Assembly (NCBI GenBank): GCA_018697195.1
Contig: CM031858.1
Span: 83,157,410 to 83,221,409 of the forward strand
DNA length: 64,000 bases
Reading direction: 5' to 3'
DNA from: Certhia americana
Lineage: Eukaryota > Chordata > Aves > Passeriformes > Certhiidae
Under the pieces are notes generated by a model. The model saw only the letters and a program-made list of their open reading frames with translations. It was not told the DNA's origin and did no database searches. Of this stretch, positions 24,180 through 34,362 are shown piece after piece; the first letter of the stretch is position 1, and each line of letters begins with the position of its first letter. Both the position numbers and the translations under genes were made by a program.

Positions 24180-24762
24180 TGGCTCCAGCACAGTCCAGCT
24201 CTGCATGCAATGGGGTGCATTAGGAAGAGAGTTGCCAGCAGGGCAAGGGAGGTGATTCTGCCCCTCTTCTTAGTCCCTTCAAGGCCACATCTGGAGTGAT
24301 GTGTCCATTTGTGGGTTCCTCAGTGTAAGAGAGACAAGGAGCTCCTGGAATAGGGAGAGACTAGAGCATCTCTTTTCTGAGGGAACTTGGGCTATTCAGT
24401 CTCAAGAAGAGATGACTGTGAGGGGACCTCATCAGTGTCTGTCAGTATCAGAAGGGAAGATGCCAAGAGGGTGGATCCAGGCTCTGCTCAGTGGTGCCAA
24501 GAAATAAGACGGGACGCAATAGGCAGAAACTGATGCACAGGAAGTTTCACCTGAAGAAGAGGAAGAACTTTTTTGCTGCGCAGGTGATGAGCACTGGAGC
24601 AGATGGTTCAGAGAGGTTGTGGAGTCTCCCTCACTGGAGATATTATAAAACAGCCTGGGTGCAATTCTATGCCATGTGCTCTGAGATGACCCTGCTTGAG
24701 CGGGACCTTGGACCACAGGTCCCACTGTGGTCCTTTCCGACCTGGCTCGTTCTGTGACTTTA
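24180..24762 (+). mobile_element. CR1 LINE 3' fragment, plus strand
   Basis: A long 5'-truncated CR1 copy in sense orientation. Recognisable landmarks in order are GGGTGCATTAGGAAGAGAG with GCCAGCAGGGCAAGGGAGG, the CCACATCTGGAGTGATGTG segment, GAAACTGATGCACAGGAAG with AGAAGAACTTTTTTGCTG, AGAGGTTGTGGAGTCTCC, TGACCCTGCTTGAGCGGGAC, and a terminal GTTCTGTGACTTTATG that stands in for the usual octamer tail. Close to the end, the GGACCACAGGTCCCACTGTGGTCC stretch (24709-24732) is a small inverted repeat. The 5' limit near 24180 is approximate. Confidence 0.9.
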
Positions 24763-25899
24763 TGTTTTGAAACAGTTTCATAATTACAAAGCAGAGCACT
24801 GAGGAATTAAAGGAGAGTTCCTTTGTGACAGCAACTTCATGCTTGCATGTGTGAATTGAGTTAACAGAGATCAAACCTCAACAAGGTAATGCTTGGAAGC
24901 ACTGTTCAGGTCTAATGCCTTAAAAATGTTTTTCTTATAGTAGCTTTATGTGTAATTGATTTGCTGCCTGTCCTATGCAGGGATTTTACAGAAACTTATC
25001 AAGGGACTGTGTCATGAAATATTTGGAAAGACAGTTTATAGTGAGAAACTTAACTTGTGATAAAATTACTGATTTGTGCATTTCAGTAAGAAGACTCAAT
25101 TTGTCAGTAAGAATCACAGCTTCTAGACTCTCTGTAGTCCTTTGGTTGTAAAGGGGGTATCCTTGGTAATAGAAGAAGAAGGAATGTTTGGGAGGGGGAA
25201 ACCTTTCATATCTGCAAGAGAGAAAACTTCAAAACATGGCCTATGAAGATGAGACTTGTAAAGTCTATTTATTTGTCTAATAAATACCTTCTTGGTTATA
25301 TTTTCATTGTTCTAGCTTCTCTTTATTTTGACATGCAATTCCTCCTAGCCTGCTTTGTCTGTTTTTGTTTTTCTGCATCCATATTTCAGGATGTAGTTTG
25401 TGTTGAGAAAAAACCTCAGGACATCTCCAATCTCCTGATCAAAGCAGATCAAAGCAGAACCAGGTAGGTCAGGCCAGGTTACTTAAGACTGTTTTGGTCA
25501 GGACTTGAAAACCTCCAGGGATGGATTTTGAAAAGCCTCTCTGTATACCTTCCTTTAACATCTGAGTGTTCTCACTGAGAAAAAATATTGGAAATCAAGA
25601 ATTTAGACCCCCTCTGATTTCATCAGAGGGAGAAAAGAATGTAGAATTTGAGTTAAAACCTTTAGAGAAATTAAGATATATTAAACCACAATAAGTTGGA
25701 AATGTCTTTATGCTTTCTAAGTATCTCTAATAAATATAGCATATTAGTTCTCTTAGCTCTCTGAGTAACCAAAAAAGGCTAGTGCCTTAAAAATCCTGAT
25801 AAAACTTATTTCATAAAACCTAATTAATGTCTTAATAGACATTTCATAGACATAGATATAATTTAAAACACAGTACAACATTGTTTTGTATTTTTGAGG
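24763..25899. other. Intergenic, no gene seen
   Basis: AT-rich sequence. A perfect hairpin with 9-bp arms lies at 25610-25630. No gene or repeat family is recognised. Confidence 0.6.
25610..25630. other. Small perfect inverted repeat
   Basis: CCCTCTGAT and ATCAGAGGG are separated by TTC. The DNA has no coding context and there is no T run after the stem, so it is listed only as a structure. Confidence 0.8.
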
Positions 25900-26068
25900 T
25901 AGAATAATTCACTAAAAATAAGATAGATGAAGGACAAAAACCAAGATAGAATAATTCACAAAAACAAGATAAAATCAAGGACAAAAAGTAAGAGAATTTG
26001 AGACAAAACCAAGGTAGTATTAAGGACAAAAAAAACCCCCCAGAATTAGAGACAGAAATAAGACAGAA
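25900..26068. repeat. A-rich minisatellite, about 47-bp period
   Basis: About three and a half degenerate tandem copies. Copy starts are near 25900, 25947, 25993 and 26042; the first two begin with TAGAATAATTCAC and the others with variants such as AGAATTTGAGAC and AGAATTAGAGAC. Each copy contains an AAGGACAAAAA-type core followed by AAG. The first two copies are the most alike, and the array decays rightwards. The plus strand is strongly A/G-rich. It lies about 80 bp left of a solo LTR. Confidence 0.8.
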
Positions 26069-26145
26069 CATACACATACACATGCATGGCAAAAGAAAAC
26101 AAATTTGTGTAAAATTACACTGAAGCTGTGGTGTTTTTCACATGT

Positions 26146-26867
26146 AATAATGTCATGGGTTGCAGTGCAAAATGTACCCAAAACTCTGTATTCTATCACC
26201 ATCGGATGAAACTGGGGTGTGGGGTGGTGTAATTTTCTGTCAATGGCCAACTGTCAATAAACCTGCTGGGGCAGTTTTCTTATCTCTTCCACAACCCAGC
26301 CTCCCTCCAGAGAGAGATCTTCTGCTAATGAGCCATTGAGTCTCACTGATAGAATTACATCATCCCACTGGGAAATGCTCCAGCCAGGGGGAGGAGCCAG
26401 GTATTCCTACCTGGATAAAAATCTGGGAGTTGGAGCACCAAGCCAGCCTTTTCCACTGGATTCTCAGAGGAAGACCAGGCCCATCTATCACCACTGGACC
26501 TTCAGTGAAAGAACTTCACTCTTTCTACAGGAGCATCACTTCAACAGAGCCACATCTGCCACTGGGACTGCAGCCACCATTGAATGGGACTGCCACCAAC
26601 ACACTGACCCACAGGGTGTCAGGTTGGATCCTGACTCTGTCAGTGGGTTTGTTTGTCTTAGTTTGATTTACTGCATGTGTTTTTGTTTTATTGTTTATTT
26701 TAGTTCCCCTAATAAATAACTGTTATTCCTATTCCCATATCTTAATCTGAAAGCCCCTTAATTTCAAAAGTTATAATGATTCAGAGGGAGGGAGTTTAAA
26801 TTCTCTATTCCAAGGGAGGCTCCTGTCTTCCTCAGCAGACACCTGTCGTTCAAACCACAACAAATAA
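26146..26867. repeat. 5-bp target-site duplication AATAA
   Basis: AATAA at 26146-26150 and at 26863-26867 sits immediately outside the LTR boundaries. Five base pairs is the duplication size associated with class III (ERVL-like) elements. Confidence 0.8.
26151..26862 (+). mobile_element. Solo LTR, ERVL-like, plus strand
   Basis: A 712-bp LTR starting TGTCATGGGTTGCAG and ending TTCAAACCACAACA, with a perfect AATAA duplication at the edges. It contains a TATA-like GATAAAA at 26414-26420 and a polyadenylation signal AATAAA at 26711-26716. A CTGTTATTCCTATTCCCATA string and the AAGCCCCTTAATTTC string near the 3' end are characteristic of a widespread songbird-type LTR group. No internal retroviral sequence adjoins it, so it is a solo LTR. 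The 127-codon open frame at 26336-26719 inside it is not a gene. Confidence 0.88.
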
Positions 26868-27369
26868 AAACTGGCATTAGAGGCTTGATCAAGTCCTCAA
26901 TACCTACTTACCTACCTACCCCCTGCTGCTATTGCTGCTCTTGCTGCATGCATCCATACAAAAGAAAGAAGGAAAAGATGGAGAAGCTGCTGCCCTGCTT
27001 GAAACTCTACACCAAAGAAAGGCTTGGGTGTTTCAGCCACCCAGAGTATCCAGCTGCCCAGAGCACCTGGCCTGAACCCACCACACCATTCCTGCCTGCT
27101 GCCTGGAACATCTGGCCTGTGGGAACCTGAGGGACTTAAACAGCTCCCCAGGGCCTCTCCCTGAAACATCTTTATCTGCTGGCCAAGTTTTGTCACACCA
27201 GAGGTCTTGGGGAATTCTTGCAATCCCCTGGGGCTTCACCCTGAAAGCTTCCTTTGGCAAACCTGGACTGTGCCTTCAGATGATTTTCTTAACATACTGA
27301 TGTTTTTATCCAGTAAAAAATTTTTAGTATCAAATATAGTCTCCAATAGCATGGCTCCCCCTGGCTCAC

Positions 27370-27540
27370 ATTAATAAAAAAACTTTTCCTTATATGCAGT
27401 CTGAGCCTCTCTTATTTAAATTTGTGCCTTATGTGTCTTTTTCTTACAGTACACACTGTCATCAAGAGCCTGGATTTGTTTCCTGGATGACCTGCCTGTA
27501 GATACTCGGATAGCCTCCTCACTGAAGCCATGTGGTCGTT
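27370..27540 (-). mobile_element. CR1 LINE fragment, minus strand
   Basis: The plus strand reads AAAAAAACTTTTCCTTATAT, then GCAGTCTGAGCCTCTCTTAT and GTGCCTTATGTGTC, then ATCAAGAGCCTGGAT and CTGTAGATACTCGGATAG. These follow in order the reverse complement of the CR1 3' region (the usual leaders are AGTTTTTCCTTATATCCAAT, CTGAACCTCCC and the CTTGTCCTAT block). It is more diverged than the other CR1 copies here and both ends are indistinct. Confidence 0.6.
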
Positions 27541-27597
27541 TAACACAAGCAGGAAATTCAACTCCAAGTAAGCTATTTCCTATTTCCTTCCTTCCAG

Positions 27598-28010
27598 TAT
27601 GGGAGGGGCAAAAGCAGAGACTATGGGTTGAGGTAAAAATTTACTGAAAACAAAAACCAATGGAATAAGAAATGCACAATAACAACAAAAATAATACCAA
27701 AAGTATGCAAAAAGAGGTGCTGTACCCCAAAAAAGGTATTCACCACTGGGAACAAAACCATGATGCTGTATGGTCTCTGTAGGTGATGTCCAGTGGCTTC
27801 CCAAGACAAAGAAAATATGATGACTGTTCCCATGTGCCACCTATGTGGCAGTAGAGAACTAAGGCAAGATGGTAGGGGGGCTTCCATGGGTAGTGTTTCC
27901 CACCCCACTGGCCAGAAACAATAAAGAATCAATGACAAACAAGCCCTGCAAAGGCTGCTCATCCGATTGGATCCCATTATCGCTCCACTGGGCTCTGGTC
28001 TGAACAGGAT
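27598..28010 (-). mobile_element. LTR-like fragment, minus strand
   Basis: On the minus strand the sequence near 27600-27700 reads like the 3' end of an avian LTR: GCATACTTTTGGTATTATTT with TTGTTGTTATTG, then CAGTAAATTTTTACCTCAAC and CCATAG. This parallels the TATTGTTGCTGTTACTG / CAATAAATTCTTCTTATCTC / CACCCATGACC block of the plus-strand LTR next to it (28500-28590). The two copies therefore lie head to head. The 5' part toward 28010 is poorly defined and no target duplication was found. Confidence 0.45.
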
Positions 28011-28019
28011 CCTCAGATG

Positions 28020-28680
28020 CTGTTTCTACTGCTCTGTTGTGCTCGAGGTCAGTCCTGCTGTGTTGCTGCTTTCCATTCCACTGCACTTCTTTTGGTCAGT
28101 TCCTTTTGGGTTCAGCTGAGCTTCCTTTTTACTAGGCTCCCACTTCTGGCCAGGTTGGTTCCACCCACAGCTTCTTGTTTCCCCATGGCAGCATCTGCAC
28201 AAGAGCTGTCTGTCCAGCACTACAGACAATTCACATTTTCACTGCTTTCCTTTCAGCACCAGGTCCCCTATCCATATCCTAGGGCTGTGTGAGCATGACC
28301 AATACCCTGATGCTATTCTATACCATCTTACATCATTGCCAGGACCATGGAAAAGGATTCTTTATTTTCAGAAAGAGTGTTTCTTTCCCATTGAGGGGAA
28401 AGCATGCAGGGCAGAGAGTCTGTCCACCATTATTTTTTATTGTTCCGGGATTGATGAGCATTTTGCATTTGAATCACCCTCACTTTGTACACTTTTGCTA
28501 TTAGTATTGTTGCTGTTACTGTTTGTTTTCTCATCTCATTGCTGTTCCCAATAAATTCTTCTTATCTCCACCCATGACCTTTGATTTTTTGTTCCCAGCT
28601 GTAGGGCAAATGAGGACGGAGTGCTGGAGCAGTTTCAGTGATAGCACTAAGTTGGGAAATACTGCTCCAAAACCACAACA
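28020..28680 (+). mobile_element. LTR-like element, plus strand
   Basis: The 3' portion is the clearest: a T-rich GTATTGTTGCTGTTACTG block, a polyadenylation signal in CCAATAAATTCTTCTTATCTC (AATAAA about 28550-28555), CACCCATGACCTTTG, and a terminal CCAAAACCACAACA ending at 28680. The CCACAACA ending matches the 26-kb LTR. The 5' boundary is uncertain and may be anywhere between about 28010 and 28300. Several overlapping open frames here are chance frames inside the element. Confidence 0.5.
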
Positions 28681-31600
28681 ACTTGTTTCTGGCCTTCAGG
28701 CTTCATATCATCCATTAACCATGGCACTAAGCCTGATCACCCATACAGACTACAAGATCCTAATTTGAATAGAAGATACTGTACAACAATATTGCACGTA
28801 TTTAGTCTTGCCAAAGTCAGGGTAAATGAAATCCATTGTTATTTCCTCCTCCACAACTTCAATGACTTTAACATAGGAGACAACCAGGCTGGTCAGGTGC
28901 TATTTGCATTTAGTAAACCCATGCTTCTTGTTTTGAGTCACCTTCTCATTCACAGGAATGAGATTATATGCCTGTAATGATGAAAGTGAACCTGTCCTTT
29001 TGAAACTTGAGTTGGCCTTCCACCAAGTCAGTGAAACTGGGTGGCATTTTTGCTCCTATGAAGGGCAAGGTATTGGATGTGTAAAGTCAGGAGGAGTTTT
29101 GGCAGCTATGTCAGTGGAAAGAGCTCCTAGTCATAAACTAGAAATGGGTTTGCTTCTTAATAAAATCTTTCTGAGTTAATCATAGTTTAAGACTGAGGAC
29201 AGGTTTTTTTGTTTCATTGGTTTTTTAGACAGAACCCATAGGCCAAACAGTAATAAAGAAGGATGTCTTGCCCTGGGAGCTGCTTTCACCCAGATACTCT
29301 TTGAATTGAAGTTCATATGATGTGGAATTCATGATGAACTAACTATAAAGAACAATGCTTTTAGTGCACAATAGTTAGGAGGATTGCTGTGCCTTGAAAC
29401 TCAGGCTAGGGGATTTTAACTCAGTAAGTAGGAGACAGTTTGAGGGTCAAACCTGGCCTAACCTTCAAGATGGCTTCAGCAGGAGTACTGAAAGAATTGC
29501 AGACATTTACCTTTTCTGTCTTTATTGTTTTACTGAAATTTTCAGTACCTAAATAATGAATTTGAGATTGAATAGCCTAATGCAAGACCAAAAAGCAGTG
29601 TGACACCTCAGCAAAGAAAATACCTGCTTTGTCTTGTTGACTGATAAAGTAATCCTTTCTTTTTGTTGTTTATATTCTTTTATCCCCTGTTGTTTAAATT
29701 TTATTCTCATGTGCTATTTCAAATTAGATTGAAACTGTGTGCTAACACATTCCTAAAAAGATATGCTCTCTTTGCTACATAAACAAGTTTTGTGTAATCT
29801 TTAGAGCAAAGAAAAATGTACCCTACATATTCTTACATTCCACAACCAGTACAGCTTTAAATCACTTGACCAAAAGGATGCTCATCGCCAGGAGTAGAGC
29901 CTATGCTACACATGACTATGCACATCAGAAACATTTGGTATGGATTTCTACCTGCCTCTTGATTGTGTACTAATCTGATGATATTAGAAAACTTGACAGC
30001 TTTCCTTACTCTGGCACAGATTACCCTAATCTAATTTGACAGACTCAGCTGCAAAGCTTGAGTTAAAGGCATGGTCACCTTAGAGTGTTTTACAATTAGT
30101 ATGAAGAGATAAGCACATCCCAGGAATGTTTCAGCCCATCTCTGTTTATCTGTCTGCTGCTAATATATGGAGTTTGGGACAGTTAGGCTCCTATATTGGT
30201 GTCTCATTAAAGTAAATGTGTGTGTCCATGTTTTCATCCAATCTTTGGCAAATATTTTTGCAAACAGAGTGTTACAAATTATTTCACCCACTTTCAGACC
30301 ATTGAAAGATTTAGGGTTTTTCCCACTTCTTTTAGTATGTTCTTGATATAAGTTTGGTGATGGGAGTTGTATTTTGATAGGCAAAAGGTTCATTAAGCAA
30401 CTTTAAATTTTCTGATTTTTTAATGAATTTCTGGATGGAAGCCATTCAATACTCAAAAATTTCAAAAATGTGCAAAACCAAGAGTGATTGCACAGCTATG
30501 ATTGGCCAAGAGGTGATATCAGGAGTCCCAAAGGTACTACTTCAGTACATTAAATTCAGCAAATCCCCTTGGCCTCCCATTGCTTTGCTTTGGTCTTCAG
30601 AACTTGGTGGAAGCAAAGATAACAACTGAGGATAAGAGCACCAATGGACTTTTAGATATAGTTTGGTTCTGCAGACTACCAGACTTTTTCTAAAACCAGA
30701 CATAGGCCGTTTTTAGAGGTATACTATTTCTATATATGGCCATGCAGGAACCAATGACAGCTAGGAATGGGTAAGATATTTATTACAAAAGACTGTTGAA
30801 TACAACTGGAGGGAAATGTTTCAAGAGGGGGCCTGCACAAGAAGAAAGTTGTCTTGCAGCCTGCCCCAGGCAAGGGAAAAAACAGGACTTAAATGCAGGA
30901 AAGTTAACTTGAGAAGGCTTTAGGTAGAGTGCAAACCTCTCTTGAGCTGGCAAAGTTATCTACAGCATGTGCACTCATCTTTTCATGCTTGGTGTATCGT
31001 AGAAGGGCAAAGCTGATATTAACTGCAGCCTCCGGGTGTTGTTGTTTCCAGAGTAATTATAGCCAGAACAGATCTATTCAAATGTAGGAATAAAGGAAAC
31101 AGGAGATGTAAAAGAGTATCCAGGATGCGGCACGTTATCACCGAGTATTCAGCTCTCATATCTTTGTGAAATACAAAAGTGGTGTATTTTCAGGATGTTG
31201 ATGGTACATGCATTAAAGTCTAGTGGTATTAGTCTTTTTATGATAAATCCCACACAGAATCTGCAGAAAAGCATGAAGAGAAATCATAAGGTCAGCTCTG
31301 TGCCTTCATTCTCAGACTCTCCATCACTCAACTACTAGTGATGTTTTTTTCCCTATCTAATGCAGCTGTTTTTACTCTAATTTGATTCCATTGCTTTTTC
31401 CTGTCCTGTCCTCCTAATGCCTTGATAAGCTGACATTCTGAATTCAAAAGGAATTCAAAAAGAAAGCAAGAGCTTTTAAATGCCATGTACAGTACGCTTT
31501 TGTGGAACCATTAAATGAAATGCAGCAAATAGTTCTTTTTCTCCTCTTGCTGGTTTAAGCCATAGTTATAATGTAAGTTGTGATATTTATGTGTAGAGTT

Positions 31601-34038
31601 ACTTTTGTTGTCGTGTAAAGACAAAACAGCTTTTACAGAGCAAGATCTGGCATTGCCCTGTACTTTCACAGAGCACAATACATGCTCTTTCTCCATTTGC
31701 TGCTGCACATCTCTGAATTACTCAGACAAAAAAAAAAAAAAACAAAAAAAAAAAAAAAAAAACCAAGCAAAAACCCTTAAACCTCCTTGCATAAGTCCCA
31801 AGAATTATCAGGATTTGTGAGAGTGCAAGTATACTTGATGAGTAGTCCTTTAAGCAGTAATATCTTCTTAACAGAATTTCTGTGTTATCCCTTACTGTAA
31901 GAGCACAAGAAATGCTGCAAACATCTGTCTCCTTTTGAACACAGGAGGGGTTTTCACAAAAATATTTGCGATGGCAGCATACAGGTAACTACCACTGGGC
32001 ATTATTAGGTTTTTATATCTGAACTCCAAGATAAGCCTGAAAATTCAAAATTTTAGCAAATTCCATAGCTATTTGAAAGCATAATATTTATCCTAAAGTG
32101 CACCAGGGGTGTCAGGCTACATACCCACAACATGACAAAGAAAGTCTCTTGGTTTAAACTAAATGAGTTCAGCTTAGCTTTAGTGGTGGTAATTTTTTTC
32201 ACTCAGTTAATTATCCTCCCTCTGGGCTAATTTTCTAACATTGCTCTTTATTTTCTCTTTACAGCTGCACTTAGGAAAGGAAGAGACACTAAGACATAGT
32301 CGCATTTTCCTCATTTATTCCTTTAAATGAAGTTAAAGAAACTCCAATGTTAAGGAGTGAAAAATCTCAGGGAATGTTTTCATTAAAACTCTGCTGGCAG
32401 CAACTATGCCTCTGGCATTGAGGGTTGCCTGTGTGTTCCTCAGTTCTTAGTTGCTGTAATGACTGCAATCCTCTTGAAGTGATTCATAATGTGAGAAAGC
32501 CACGTTTTTTTCCTGCATTCTGATGTTAAATAAATTATTATTTTAAAATATAATACTTTTAAGGTCTTATCTCATTATTGCAAATAGTGCATTTAAAATC
32601 TACATGAATATTAAGGCAAGGAAGGAGATGTTGCAAAGATAAGACTTTAATTATAAATTAATTCTGTACTTGCCTTCTATGCTTTTCTGCCAGCAGAAAT
32701 ATTTCTACATCTTTTCTACCTCTGATGTGGTACGATTCACCGATAATGGAAATTGTCGATTCCTTTCAATTGCCTAAGCATCTGGTTCTGAAAAGGGCAC
32801 TTGAGAATTCATCACAGAAGAGAGGGAAGAAACCATGTGACATCAAGTTGGGGACCACAAAGTTACAAGGTAGAATATAGGTGAATATCCTATTTCTCCT
32901 GCTAGCTGTTCTTACAAATGCATAAATTGGTAAACTTTCAGCTAGTTTTCTTGTCACTTTACGTGCTTTTATAAGTTCTTAGGAATCCTTGTAGGTAACA
33001 GGAAAATTCTCCTTTATTTCATTTATACCTTTTTCTTTCAGTCCAATGAAAAGTCCATTTACAAAAGTGAGAGTCTTTGCCTTCTTTTAAACCATTTCTT
33101 CAATACTTCGTCATATGGCATACAATCCTATCCTACAACTGGCAAGTTTTGCTTTTTTTGGCAAGATCTATGAGTCATTCTTAAGCATAGGGACATATTC
33201 TACTCCGGATTTTCTGTTTTTCACTGTAGAATACTGCTTAAGGTGGTTAATAACAAGTTTTTGTAAGTTTAATTCTTTTCATATGCTAGAACCAGTGGCA
33301 ATTGGTTCTGGACATTTAAAAAATACTCTACAGAGTTGTTGGCACATTCAGAGTACACAATAATTGGCTGGATTTAATCAGATCCATAAAGTACTATTGT
33401 GATAGATGACCTTGCAAGGAAAACTGTCTCTGTAACTGCAGAGTTTCTGTATGCAGTTGGCTGCTTGCTATGCCTTTTATTTTGTAGTCAGCAACAGAAC
33501 AGAAATTCTGTAGTTGTGTGCTCGCTTTCTATGGGTGTTTCATATTGACAGTGTGTTTTGAGCAGCAACATCACCATTGGGCAGAAGGGGAAGTGGAAAG
33601 CTTTTATCCTGTACACAGAGACAAACATCTTATTGTGTTGTTGTGTTTGCCAAACAGAGAAGATGTGAAGATTTAGGAAGACAGAAGTGATAGTATGAGG
33701 TGATACCCAAGGAAAGCCTGTGAGGGCCCAGCAATTTGAGACCCAGTTTTGAGTGACCTATGTTGCTATTCTTATTTTGGGAAAATTAAAATAAAACTAA
33801 AGATGGAATACAAAGACTTTTCAGCAGGAACCTAAAAAGGTTCCTGAGAAGGTTTTTTCTCTTTGCTCCTCATTCCTGATGCATTTCATGATCTGCAGAG
33901 GCTACCACTCCTCTCTTTCTCTAGGTAGAAGCCTTGTCATGTGGCATGGGGAGCTTAGTGTGAGCAGTACTGTAGGTTGGGGGCTTTCCTTTTGGGAGAC
34001 ATGTGTTTGTACGAATCCTTTATGTAAGTTTCATACAC
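28681..34038. other. Intergenic, no gene seen
   Basis: AT-rich sequence with no supportable gene. At about 30735-31080 a block contains TTTATTAC (AATAAA on the minus strand near 30779-30784) and a TTTAAG TATA-like string further along on that strand. It could be another minus-strand LTR but its ends are not identified. An interrupted A run lies at 31728-31762. Confidence 0.5.
31728..31762. repeat. Interrupted poly-A tract
   Basis: Thirty-five bases, all A except a single C at 31743. No retrocopy body is recognisable directly upstream. Confidence 0.9.
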
Positions 34039-34058
34039 ATATATATATATATATATAC
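34039..34058. repeat. AT dinucleotide microsatellite
   Basis: About ten AT units, preceded by CATACAC. It lies some 70 bp upstream of a CR1 fragment. Confidence 0.9.
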
Positions 34059-34114
34059 ATATTTACATATTGCATATGTAATGAGCATGCGAAAGAGGGA
34101 AGTTATAGCAGGTC

Positions 34115-34362
34115 CTGGAAACATGTCAGGGGAAGTTTTGGTTGGATATTTGAAAAAGTTTCTTCACCCAGAGGGTGTTTGGGCACTGGAACAGGCTCCC
34201 CAGGGAAGAGGTCACAGCACCAAACCTGACAGAGTTCAAAAAGCATTTGGACAATGCTCTTGGGCACACGGTGTGACTCTTGAGGATGGTGGGTGCTGTG
34301 CAGGGCAAGGAGTTGAACTTGATGATCTTCATGGTCCCAACTCAGCTTATTCTGTGATTCTG
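34115..34362 (+). mobile_element. CR1 LINE 3' end, plus strand
   Basis: A sense-oriented CR1 3' end. Landmarks in order are GGGGAAGTTTTGGTTGGATA, CTTCACCCAGAGGGTG, GGGCACTGGAACAGGCTCCC, AGGTCACAGCACCAAACCTG, GCATTTGGACAATGCTC, GGAGTTGAACTTGATGATC, and a terminal TATTCTGTGATTCTGTAA, which is the CR1 octamer-type tail. It is strongly 5'-truncated, which is normal for CR1. Confidence 0.92.

Noticed and set aside
26336..26719. 127-codon plus-strand frame
   Set aside because: It lies entirely inside the ERVL-like LTR, which is noncoding.
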